From Marinobacterium stanieri (GTDB lineage Bacteria; Pseudomonadota; Gammaproteobacteria; Pseudomonadales; Balneatricaceae): DNA of 64,000 bases. The notes below the pieces were generated by a model. It was not told where the DNA came from. It saw nothing but the letters and a program-made list of their open reading frames with translations, and did not search any database. Positions 1 through 6,466 of this stretch are shown piece by piece. The stretch's first letter is position 1, and each line of letters begins with the position of its first letter. A program made the translations under genes and the position numbers. The stretch is from NCBI RefSeq assembly GCF_900155945.1, contig NZ_FTMN01000010.1, positions 1 through 64,000 of the forward strand, written 5' to 3'.

Positions 1-65
1 TAAAAACATGTTTCCTAAAACCTTGTATGACGCTTGTCGTGATTCACCGCGTTGCGTGCCCTAGT

Positions 66-132
66 GCGCCCTCTGCCTCTTGCGCCGTTCGGTCACGAGA
101 CGCTGCGCGTCTCCCGCCGAACCGAGGGCGCT
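66..132. other. Large stem-loop beyond the inovirus ssDNA-binding gene
   Basis: Three nested arms fold on one axis: GCGCCCTC (66-73) with GAGGGCGC (125-132), GTTCGG (87-92) with CCGAAC (117-122), and GAGACGC (97-103) with GCGTCTC (107-113) around a TGC loop. It lies just downstream of the leftward ssDNA-binding gene, where filamentous phages keep terminators, packaging signals or origin hairpins. There is no T-tract on the leftward transcript, so a simple intrinsic terminator is not well supported. The fold is seen directly; the role is inferred. Confidence 0.55.
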
Positions 133-138
133 GCTTGT

Positions 139-423
139 TCACGCTGCGGCTTTGGTGCCTGCCGGTTTGATGGACAGGACCTTGAAGGCCATTTTCTGGC
201 CGCCGCCCTGGGTGGGCTGGGCGACGATCTCGCATTTGCAGGGTAAGTGGTCACGCAGCTGGTCAATCACGCCGTAGTCACAGGCGAGCTTCATCAGCTC
301 CATGCCGATTCGGTTTTCATTGGTGCCATCGGATTTCTGGGTCACGATGATGGAGCCGCCCTTGTTGCCGTCCATGTCGTAACGGCTTGCCTGGATAACG
401 TCAGCAGTCATGGTGATGTTCAT
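139..423 (-). CDS. Inovirus-type single-stranded DNA-binding protein (gene V-like)
   Basis: A 94-residue protein, small like the gene V helix-destabilising proteins of filamentous phages. These coat the displaced viral strand during rolling-circle replication and hold it for extrusion. No catalytic motif is expected; the sequence shows alternating beta-type segments (for example GGSIIVTQ and CEIVAQP) consistent with an OB-like fold. It is the last complete gene of a leftward chain whose order (HTH excisionase, small membrane protein, zinc protein, ssDNA-binding protein) matches the early module of Pf-type inoviruses. It begins 10 bases after the preceding stop. The family call rests on size, position and general resemblance rather than on a diagnostic motif. 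Confidence 0.6.
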   Translation of the reverse strand: MNITMTADVIQASRYDMDGNKGGSIIVTQKSDGTNENRIGMELMKLACDYGVIDQLRDHLPCKCEIVAQPTQGGGQKMAFKVLSIKPAGTKAAA

Positions 424-433
424 GGTGTTTTCC

Positions 434-670
434 TCAGTTCAGTTCGCCGCATTCAGGGCATTTAACGGGGTAAGCGTTCGGCACCGCGAGCAGGGCACCG
501 CATTTACAAACGGACCAGCGAGACACGCGACCACCGAAGGTCCAGAGCGGGCGCGGTTGCTTGGTCATGTGTTCCGGTACCGGCGGGCAGTTGCACTGCT
601 TCTGGCCACAGACCAAACACAGGCCCATTGCCTCAGCCGGTTTAACGAGTTGGCGAAGCCGCTTATTCAT
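434..670 (-). CDS. Small zinc-ribbon protein of the inovirus module
   Basis: A 78-residue protein with cysteine pairs CLVCGQKQCNC near residue 18, CKCG near 55 and CPECG near 71, so it probably binds zinc through one or two ribbons. The ATG at 670 is chosen because it overlaps the end of the upstream gene by 8 bases, as its neighbours do; a longer open frame reaching 925 only overlaps that gene and lacks a reason to be used. Role unknown; similar small cysteine-rich proteins lie beside gene V in Pf-like phages. Confidence 0.55.
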   Translation of the reverse strand: MNKRLRQLVKPAEAMGLCLVCGQKQCNCPPVPEHMTKQPRPLWTFGGRVSRWSVCKCGALLAVPNAYPVKCPECGELN

Positions 671-968
671 GGGCTCCACCTTTCGAGTTGTCGTCAGCAC
701 AGTAAGCACTGACGCCCCCTTCAGGGGTGCAGCCCTGAGTGGTGGGAGACGGGAAAGAAGATTCAGTCGCCATAAGGAAATAAGCCAAGGCATCGATGTG
801 CCAATCGACATCAAAGTGGCCCTCACCAATTTCAACTGTGGCGTGACAGGCATGGCACTGATAGCGAACCGACTGGATGCAACCTGACTCAACCCAAGCC
901 GTGTTCGACTGGATCTGGTTGCCACACTCGGGACATTCGATCAGGTGTGAAACGTATAGCTTTTCCAT
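663..968 (-). CDS. Zinc-finger-like small phage protein
   Basis: A 101-residue protein whose first half has CPECGNQ near residue 13 and CHACH near residue 38, a four-cysteine zinc site. The rest is acidic and polar. The ATG at 968 forms a TGATG stop/start overlap with the upstream gene, which favours it over the in-frame GTG at 971. It could be a transcription factor of the Ogr/Delta kind or a structural zinc protein; the sequence does not decide. It is translationally coupled within the leftward inovirus operon. Confidence 0.5.
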   Translation of the reverse strand: MEKLYVSHLIECPECGNQIQSNTAWVESGCIQSVRYQCHACHATVEIGEGHFDVDWHIDALAYFLMATESSFPSPTTQGCTPEGGVSAYCADDNSKGGAHE

Positions 969-1174
969 CACAGAACCTCCTTCTGCTTACGCTTCCAGCA
1001 GAAGTAAGAAATCCGCTTCATGACAAAGCCGGCCAGTTCAACCAGGAGGAAAGCCAACAGAGCGCCAATCCAACTGGCTACCATCATTTCAAATGCCTGG
1101 TCGGTATAGCTGTAAAAGCGGATATAGACAGTGGCGACCAGCGCGTAGATGAATGACAGAATCAGGCTGCTCAT
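968..1174 (-). CDS. Small inner-membrane protein of the inovirus module
   Basis: A 68-residue protein with two hydrophobic segments, about residues 3-20 and 30-52, followed by a basic tail (KRISYFCWKRKQKEV) that probably faces the cytoplasm. It overlaps the upstream gene by ATGA and the downstream one by TGATG, so it is coupled on both sides. Small membrane proteins at this place are common in filamentous phages, but I do not recognise the family. Confidence 0.5.
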   Translation of the reverse strand: MSSLILSFIYALVATVYIRFYSYTDQAFEMMVASWIGALLAFLLVELAGFVMKRISYFCWKRKQKEVL

Positions 1175-1359
1175 ACTTCCCTCCCCTCTGCTGTGGCCAT
1201 CAGGTGGTGGGCGAGATCAATGCCGAAGACAAAGCCCAGCTGGAACAGGTTGAATCCAGCGGGATCAGTGGTGATGCGCTCGGGTAGAGCCTTGCCTTGC
1301 TTAAGGCGCTGAGTACAAAGCTCCAAAGCGATTTTCATACCACGGGAGAAGGCTTTCAT
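1171..1359 (-). CDS. Small inovirus protein of unknown function
   Basis: A 62-residue mostly helical protein with no membrane segment or recognised motif. It has ATGA overlaps with both neighbours, showing that it is translated as part of the leftward operon. Its place directly after the excisionase-like gene corresponds to a small unnamed gene in Pf-type prophages. Function unknown. Confidence 0.45.
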   Translation of the reverse strand: MKAFSRGMKIALELCTQRLKQGKALPERITTDPAGFNLFQLGFVFGIDLAHHLMATAEGREV

Positions 1360-1562
1360 ATCGCCTCCTTCTCCAGCAGTTGCTGAGACAAGAGCGCCAC
1401 GTTTACCAGGCGGTGTTTGCCAATGCGCTCTGAGGGGAGGTATCCGTTCTCTATCCAGCCACGTACTACCGACTGTTCCATACGAATCCAGTCTGCGAAT
1501 TCACGCCACGGCATGAGTGGCGGGACCGGCGTTGCGACTGGGGTGATCGGTTGTTGTTCCAT
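1356..1562 (-). CDS. HTH DNA-binding protein, excisionase-like (XisF type)
   Basis: A 68-residue protein. Residues about 16-60 form a MerR/HTH_17-like winged helix: PWREFADWIRMEQSVVRGW is followed by the recognition and wing region NGYLPSERIGKHRLVN. In Pf prophages a protein of this type next to, and divergent from, the repressor acts as excisionase and activates the replication genes. The ATG at 1562 is preferred over an upstream extension to 1622, because the HTH is complete without it and the extension runs into the palindromic operator. First gene of the leftward operon; ATGA overlap with the next. Confidence 0.6.
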   Translation of the reverse strand: MEQQPITPVATPVPPLMPWREFADWIRMEQSVVRGWIENGYLPSERIGKHRLVNVALLSQQLLEKEAI

Positions 1563-1607
1563 GGTTGCGCCCCTATAATCCTTTGTTAGTGAACATTCAG
1601 ATATTGC

Positions 1608-1694
1608 TTGCACTATGTGCAATCACTATTGGCAAATACTAGGTTTTGCTCATAGTGTTTGTAAATAGTGCAATGATTGAGTATTTATATAGTG
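1608..1694. promoter_or_regulatory. Divergent operator array between excisionase and repressor genes
   Basis: CACTAT occurs at 1611-1616 and 1624-1629, and its complement ATAGTG at 1652-1657 and 1665-1670. Both pairs are spaced 13 bases, and all four sites are symmetric about position 1640.5. A fifth ATAGTG is at 1689-1694. The first site is embedded in the perfect palindrome TTGCACTATGTGCAA (1608-1622). This arrangement between two divergent phage genes is what an array of repressor dimers would use to switch between lysogeny and replication. The repeats are seen; binding is inferred. Confidence 0.6.
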
Positions 1695-1964
1695 TCAGAG
1701 CTAACTGATAGAGCGTTGCTATTGATAACCAAAGGCAACCTGGATGAACTGACTAGAGCCGGGGAAACGAACTATCCACGCTGGGTGAACATCAAGCGAG
1801 GACGCGCCCGAGTGGGCGCAGATGAGATAGAAACACTCGGTAAGGTTTTTCCAGAGTATCGGTGGTGGCTCATGACGGGAGAAGCTGCCCCAGAGATCGG
1901 GCAATCAAGTCCAGAGCTGGATGAGGTCCAACGCTCGGACTCAGGGAAACAGAACGCGGGTTAA
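1677..1964 (+). CDS. Inovirus repressor-C-like DNA-binding protein
   Basis: A 95-residue protein with a compact helical region (about residues 10-70) in which WVNIKRGRARVGADEIETLGKV would be the second half of a lambda-type HTH, followed by YRWWLMTGE as in small phage repressors. It is divergent from the excisionase-like gene, as repressor and xis are in Pf4-type prophages. The start is uncertain: TTG at 1677 gives the fullest HTH, GTG at 1692 is an alternative, and neither has a clear Shine-Dalgarno. Its last 25 codons recur in decayed form near 3.84 kb. Confidence 0.55.
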   Translation: MSIYIVSELTDRALLLITKGNLDELTRAGETNYPRWVNIKRGRARVGADEIETLGKVFPEYRWWLMTGEAAPEIGQSSPELDEVQRSDSGKQNAG

Positions 1965-2022
1965 GCGTTGCTCATAAGGTGATGGACCGATGGTATTCAA
2001 GGAGGAAGGAATGAGCAGAATT
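1902..2022 (+). repeat. Direct repeat copy 1 (repressor tail plus next start)
   Basis: 121 bases spanning the end of the repressor gene, the intergenic region and the first four codons of the next gene. They match 3840-3960 without gaps and with about a dozen substitutions. Identity stops four codons into the following gene, so two different cargo genes are attached to the same translation start region. Confidence 0.85.
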
Positions 2023-2397
2023 TACCATGAGGAGGATAGCGCCCCTCTTTGGCTGCATATCATGGGCGGTATCCTTGGTGCTGTCGTAGTAGTCCTGATC
2101 TCCTGGAAGCTCTACGTTGATTACCAAGACTACAGAGCGGAACAAGCTATTAGACAAATGAAACATGAAGCACAGCTCAGACGAGAACGTGCCGCTATCC
2201 AACGTCAGCAAAGCAGAGAACGCCAAACGCGGATGACAATAGAGGAGCGGAAGCGACAAGAGCGCGCTGATCAGTTTAATTCGCCAGAATGCCAGTTCTG
2301 GCGAAATCATTACCAGAACAACATGTCAGAGAAGAATCTGGAAAAGGTTAAAGAATACTGTCCCAAAAATACAGACGGGACTTTAACAATACGCTAA
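2011..2397 (+). CDS. Single-pass membrane protein with a charged coiled coil
   Basis: A 128-residue protein. Residues about 9-32 form one transmembrane helix (LWLHIMGGILGAVVVVLIS), then a long Arg/Glu/Gln-rich helix (about 40-90) is likely a coiled coil. The C-terminal SPECQFWRNHYQNN...YC carries two cysteines. The ATG at 2011 has the strong ribosome site AGGAGG six bases upstream; the open frame extends seven codons further without need. It follows the phage repressor in the same direction, so it may be expressed from the prophage state. Function unknown; a lysogenic-conversion or exclusion role is possible but not shown. Confidence 0.55.
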   Translation: MSRIYHEEDSAPLWLHIMGGILGAVVVVLISWKLYVDYQDYRAEQAIRQMKHEAQLRRERAAIQRQQSRERQTRMTIEERKRQERADQFNSPECQFWRNHYQNNMSEKNLEKVKEYCPKNTDGTLTIR

Positions 2398-2450
2398 AAG
2401 ATAGGCTTCTCGGCCACACCATAGCCGAAAAGCACTATAACAATTAATAT

Positions 2451-3335
2451 TTATTTGCTTAAAATTAATTTCTTTCTCAACCAATAAAACAATGATCCAG
2501 AAAACAAAAGAACCCCGAATGCAAAAACATAGGAAAACCAGCTTTCTGATTCAGAAACAAAGTACGATTTCGGAATCATAATAGTGCTAAAAATTGCAAT
2601 AACATATGCATTAAAGCCCATTACTATATAAATAAAGCTCTCTCTTGAGTCTTCAGAATCGTCAAATTTAAAGTAAAAGAAAAACGCACTAAAAGCTGAA
2701 ATAAACGCTATTATTATTAGCGAATAAGTTGAAATATTTAAAACTAAAGTTTCCTTTGTTACATTTGCCCTATCTGCTGGCTCGACAATTTTCAAAGCTA
2801 AACCATGATGCCTTGGAATTTCTCTTTCTTTGATGTTTTCAACACCAACAATTCGGGCTATGGCTTTGGTAATTTCTAGTTTTTGACCACTTAGAACTGC
2901 AACAACAAACCAGTCATCTGGATTCATGAGAAGAGGATCAATGACTAATTGTCCGTTTTCAAATGAAGCACTAGCAGGTAGAGATTCTGGTGATGATATA
3001 ACTATCTTAGTTTTTAGTATCTCTTCTTTTTCCTTAAACTCAAACTTGACTGGCCCCTCGAAATCATCACTCCTAATGGGAACCTTACCCGCATTTGTTA
3101 TTTTAATAGCTGTATAAAAAACATCACTAATGGATTCGTCAGAGTTTTTTATTTCAATATCAGGCCAATAATCTAATAAAACATCACTATCAAGTAATTC
3201 ATCTTCACCAATGATCATATATTCAAGTGATTTTTTTTCTTCTAATATCCCTCCCCAAATTGGAGCCAAGAAAAAAAGCAGAACCGGAATGAATAGAGTT
3301 GCAACCCAGTGAAGGACTCTCTCCCCAGTGCCCAT
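2451..3335 (-). CDS. AT-rich membrane protein, probable inovirus cargo
   Basis: A 294-residue protein that I do not recognise. It has an N-terminal hydrophobic segment (about residues 8-28), a soluble domain of about 170 residues, and three further hydrophobic segments near 200-222, 233-256 and 265-287. The soluble part faces one side of the membrane between the first helix and the C-terminal bundle. Base composition is clearly more AT-rich than the phage genes beside it, suggesting a separately acquired passenger. It sits between the repressor-side genes and the attachment site and converges with the preceding gene. Defence or superinfection exclusion is plausible from location only. Confidence 0.5.
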   Translation of the reverse strand: MGTGERVLHWVATLFIPVLLFFLAPIWGGILEEKKSLEYMIIGEDELLDSDVLLDYWPDIEIKNSDESISDVFYTAIKITNAGKVPIRSDDFEGPVKFEFKEKEEILKTKIVISSPESLPASASFENGQLVIDPLLMNPDDWFVVAVLSGQKLEITKAIARIVGVENIKEREIPRHHGLALKIVEPADRANVTKETLVLNISTYSLIIIAFISAFSAFFFYFKFDDSEDSRESFIYIVMGFNAYVIAIFSTIMIPKSYFVSESESWFSYVFAFGVLLFSGSLFYWLRKKLILSK

Positions 3336-3590
3336 GACACCTCCTCCCTAAGAATTTTTAATTTTAAAAAACGATAATATCATAAAAAGTGTAGGGACTT
3401 CAGGTACAGTAAGCCCAATCAGACGGTGAGCAAGGGCAGTTACTATTCATCTAAGGCAACACGAAAAGTGTCGAAAAAGTGTCGAAAACATTGCTGAACA
3501 TAGCTCTGCAACCAGCATGTTGGCACAGGCTAACTTATTGATTTTTAGGACATAGCGTCACATAGTGGAACAACGGGAAGGCTCTGGATA

Positions 3591-3616
3591 GGGTTCGAAA
3601 CCCGCCACCTCCACCA
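3591..3616 (+). other. Attachment-site remnant: 3' end of a tRNA/tmRNA gene
   Basis: GGGTTCGAAACCC is a T-arm sequence with loop TTCGAAA, followed by GC, the acceptor strand CACCTCC, discriminator A and CCA. Upstream bases do not complete the T-stem or any D or anticodon arm, so only the 3' end is present. A 5' acceptor strand of the GGGGGTG or GGAGGTG type would fit tmRNA (ssrA), but a tRNA cannot be excluded. A duplicated 3' end with its own terminator is the usual scar of integration into such genes. Confidence 0.7.
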
Positions 3617-3629
3617 AATTGCTAACGTT

Positions 3630-3656
3630 AAAAGCCTGTTTTTACAGGCTTTTTTC
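3630..3656 (+). terminator. Rho-independent terminator after the tRNA/tmRNA 3' end
   Basis: Stem AAAGCCTGT (3631-3639) pairs with ACAGGCTTT (3644-3652) around TTTT and runs into a T-tract. It directly follows the CCA end, as expected for the native terminator of the invaded RNA gene. Confidence 0.85.
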
Positions 3657-3821
3657 GTTTCTGGGCCTCACCCTTTTCTATCTGCCACATTAACCAAATC
3701 TCCCTTGGCACTCTCCTTTCATACAAACACCATCCAACAAGTGTTATCGTTAGTCGACTAATATGGCCAGAATATATGTACACTTGTTACCCACAACCCT
3801 TTCTGGTTAGCCAAGGTAAAG

Positions 3822-3900
3822 GCCGTACTTGAAGTAGGACAATCGAGCCCAGAGTTTGATGAGGTCTAACACTCGGACTCAGGGAAACAAAACGCGGGTC
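3822..3900 (+). pseudogene. Decayed repressor-C tail (second inovirus remnant)
   Basis: In-frame translation reads LEVGQSSPEFDEV, then a TAA at 3867, then HSDSGKQNAG. This is the same tail as the repressor gene ending at 1964 (EIGQSSPELDEV...SDSGKQNAG) but interrupted by a stop and missing its N-terminal HTH. Upstream sequence no longer resembles the intact gene. It shows that an older, related prophage once stood to the right of the attachment site. Confidence 0.75.
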
Positions 3901-3960
3901 AAGCGTTGCTCATACGGTGATCGACCGATCGTATTCAAGGAGGAAGGAATGAGCAGAATT
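3840..3960 (+). repeat. Direct repeat copy 2 (repressor tail plus next start)
   Basis: Gap-free match to 1902-2022 at an offset of 1938 bases, including the AGGAGGAAGGAATGAGCAG translation start. After the fourth codon the two copies lead into unrelated genes. Confidence 0.85.
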
Positions 3961-4255
3961 AAAACAGTTACTGCTGCACTGCTACTCTCAGTAGCGGCAG
4001 TAAATGCACACGCTGATATACGCCTGAACGGTGGTCAGACACTGATCTCCAAGGGTGATCCCCTCTCAGACATTCACGAGCATATCAAGCCCACACGCAG
4101 CTACCGCGGTGCTGCCTGCAACAAAGTTTAAAACTACCATTGTAAGAGCAGAAATACCGGATACGGCAGAATTCGGGAGTACAAAGTACTCTAACCGTAC
4201 ATAGGTGGTGCAATCTTGGATAGGCAAAATTACTTACATTGAGTGGAAACATTAA
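3949..4255 (+). pseudogene. Broken gene for a small secreted protein
   Basis: The intact start encodes a signal peptide (MSRIKTVTAALLLSVAAVNAHA) and a mature part DIRLNGGQTLISKGD...RSYRGAACNKV ending at TAA 4129-4131. The same frame continues as NYHCKSRNTGYGRIREYKVL to 4194. After a frame change the end VQSWIGKITYIEWKH stops at 4255. The three pieces read as one former protein of about 100 residues, resembling small periplasmic DUF2845-like proteins. Stops plus a frameshift make it a pseudogene, although the first 60 residues could still be made and exported. The family name is tentative; the break points are visible. Confidence 0.65.
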
Positions 4256-4293
4256 GGTTTTTAATTTAGGCAACTGCTAATTGAGATTATGCC

Positions 4294-5349
4294 ATGGCTG
4301 GTGAAACCAAAAACATATCGGAAATAGCAAATAAAGTTTCTAGAGAAATTTTTAACTTCTTCAAATGGGAAGCACAACGGCTTGAAGATGAGAATTTCCC
4401 ATGCAATAAAGGACTACTACACTCGACTAAAGAAGATTATACACACCCTGTCGACATTGTATTCAATTACATTGACCCATACACAAACAAGCGGGTTTTC
4501 ATTAATACAGATTTAAAAAGCTACAAAAACGCATCAATCACTCAAAGCAATATTAGAAAATCTCTAATATCCTTAGCTAAAACAATTGATTGTGCGCGAT
4601 CTAGTGAAGTTTGGAGGACCCGGTATGCGAGCATGCAAAATGATAGCCCTGATGTTAGAGGCATGCTTTTTGTTTACAATCATGATGGTGAATATCATAA
4701 AAAATTCTATGATTTTATTCGCTCAAGCGAAGAAAAAAAAAAATCAATAAACCTTGATAATATAAAGCTCCAGAAAGGTCAACAGCTACACATATTTGAA
4801 CCAAAACTGATCACATATCTGACCACTGTAGTATGTGATGCTAAATTACTACATCACGATGGTACATTCCCTCAGAAAAACTATTCATTTTTTTACCCTG
4901 ACTTGCGATTACATAAGGCTCACGGAGAAGAGCTAGAAAGACCGGCAACAATAGAAATACTTTCAGCGCCCTATATAATAATTAAACACGGTGATGTTAA
5001 GAAATATGATGAAGAAGCTGAAGAAAGCATAAAAACATACGATAAAGGTTATTTGATTTACTACAATAGATCAGGCTCTGATTATAAGGAGTTCATTTAC
5101 CTTTTGGATATGCTTTCAAACTTTCAGCTTCTAAATAGCAATAATAATATCAGAATCAGAATAGCGAGTGCCGAAGCTAGTTCAGAAGCTCGACCTAACT
5201 TCAAAAAAGCAGTCTCTGCATATTGCCAATCATGGGGATTTGACGAGCATAAAAAAGAAATACTTGACGCTATAGAATTTAGCCATGTAGAGACGATTCA
5301 AAAGAAATTCAGTTCTGTAGACATCGGATGGAGGCTTAACAATGTCTAA
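4294..5349 (+). CDS. PD-(D/E)XK nuclease-like protein, gene 1 of AT-rich operon
   Basis: A 351-residue protein of unknown family. Residues 51-80 carry a credible PD-(D/E)XK core: HPVDIVF with D54, then a strand and INTDLKSYKN with D73-x-K75, followed by the helix NIRKSLISLAKT. Candidate acidic residues of the first helix are E18, E26 and E31. No DNA-recognition domain or membrane segment is evident. The ATG at 4294 opens the operon; no clear Shine-Dalgarno is seen. Gene 2 overlaps it by 8 bases, so the two are coupled. Composition is strongly AT-rich compared with the flanking chromosome. Two-component systems pairing such a nuclease with an uncharacterised partner (for example GAPS4) are known; whether this belongs to one needs a profile search. 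A restriction-like or abortive effector role is inferred. Confidence 0.55.
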   Translation: MAGETKNISEIANKVSREIFNFFKWEAQRLEDENFPCNKGLLHSTKEDYTHPVDIVFNYIDPYTNKRVFINTDLKSYKNASITQSNIRKSLISLAKTIDCARSSEVWRTRYASMQNDSPDVRGMLFVYNHDGEYHKKFYDFIRSSEEKKKSINLDNIKLQKGQQLHIFEPKLITYLTTVVCDAKLLHHDGTFPQKNYSFFYPDLRLHKAHGEELERPATIEILSAPYIIIKHGDVKKYDEEAEESIKTYDKGYLIYYNRSGSDYKEFIYLLDMLSNFQLLNSNNNIRIRIASAEASSEARPNFKKAVSAYCQSWGFDEHKKEILDAIEFSHVETIQKKFSSVDIGWRLNNV

Positions 5350-6466
5350 CCTTTATTGTGCAAATGACAAAGCTATCTCTGATGCATTAAACCAAACCAA
5401 AGTCACCAAGTCTGACGTCGCTGATCTTTTCTATTCAAGAGGCATTATCCTATCTCCTGAAACTAAAAGAAAACAAGTAGCTGACCAGTTTTCAATGTTG
5501 TTTCATGATTATTATGACTACGTCAAATTATCAAGGATATTAGGTAGCACAAACAGACGAGAAAAACAGTCAGCTTCATATATAGATTCTAATCAAGTGA
5601 CATTAGATAACATAGAAGCAGCTGCCCATAACATAAATGATTCACTTAAAGACTTTGATGCAGTTTCTAATGTGAAGAGGACAGGAAACTCACTCGAGTT
5701 TGTTATTCATTACCGTGTAACCAACTTCAATGCTAGTGAATTTAGGCAAGTATCAGACCGTGAAGCAGTTATTACATTCACTGAGGAAGATGGAAAAATA
5801 TCTATCCGTGGTCCGTACAACGAGACAATAGATAAAGTAAAACAAACTCTTATCAAAGCAGTAGCGGATGAAGTTAATGATGAAGAGCATGAGAATGAAA
5901 AAGAAGACATAAATATTCAAACTATTAACCTAAGAGGAATTGAAGACTCTATAAAAAGGACAAATTTCTTCAGAAACATTGTGAACAAAATGGATGGGGT
6001 TGTACTTCATGATGTCACAGATGTATTTATCTATCATCCAAAGGTTAGTGATGATCAGGATCAGGATTTAGACTCTGAAGATGAGCAAGATATTGATATT
6101 GGTGTGCACATTACAAAAGCATCTCTCAAAGGAGAAAAGGTTCTAGAGTCAGAAGAATTACAGTCACTTTATGATAAAGGTTTCTTTATCTGGAAAATAA
6201 TTTGGCAATCGAAAGAAAATTCATATGACTCAGACATATATGAATTTGAAGCACAATTCAATGATCCAGATAATTTTGAAAACTTCACTTACTTAGCCAG
6301 GGGATTTTACAGATACAAAGCTAAAGGAGAGTACAATAATAGCAAGACTGCCTTTACAAAAAATAATGAGAGATATTTTGGGAGAAAAATAGAAAAGGCC
6401 GCAATAGAATCAATCGATATCATTTCGGCTCAAGATACCGAGGATGATGAAGATGGACAAGTTTAA
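5342..6466 (+). CDS. Unknown acidic protein, gene 2 of AT-rich operon
   Basis: A 374-residue soluble protein. Residues about 15-65 (TKSDVADLFYSRGIILSPET...) look like a short helix-extended-loop-helix or SAP-like unit that could bind nucleic acid. The central region has two acidic stretches, near residues 185-195 (EHENEKED) and 238-252 (DQDQDLDSEDEQD). The remainder alternates strands and helices with no motif I recognise. It starts 8 bases before the stop of the nuclease-like gene and its end overlaps gene 3 by about 20 bases, so all three are probably made in fixed proportion. It could be a sensor, specificity subunit or nuclease inhibitor; nothing in the sequence decides. Confidence 0.5.
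   Translation: MSNLYCANDKAISDALNQTKVTKSDVADLFYSRGIILSPETKRKQVADQFSMLFHDYYDYVKLSRILGSTNRREKQSASYIDSNQVTLDNIEAAAHNINDSLKDFDAVSNVKRTGNSLEFVIHYRVTNFNASEFRQVSDREAVITFTEEDGKISIRGPYNETIDKVKQTLIKAVADEVNDEEHENEKEDINIQTINLRGIEDSIKRTNFFRNIVNKMDGVVLHDVTDVFIYHPKVSDDQDQDLDSEDEQDIDIGVHITKASLKGEKVLESEELQSLYDKGFFIWKIIWQSKENSYDSDIYEFEAQFNDPDNFENFTYLARGFYRYKAKGEYNNSKTAFTKNNERYFGRKIEKAAIESIDIISAQDTEDDEDGQV

Noticed and set aside
434-925. A 163-codon leftward frame covering the zinc-ribbon gene.
   Set aside because: The upstream half lies over the preceding zinc-protein gene in another frame; the overlap-start ATG at 670 explains the real gene.
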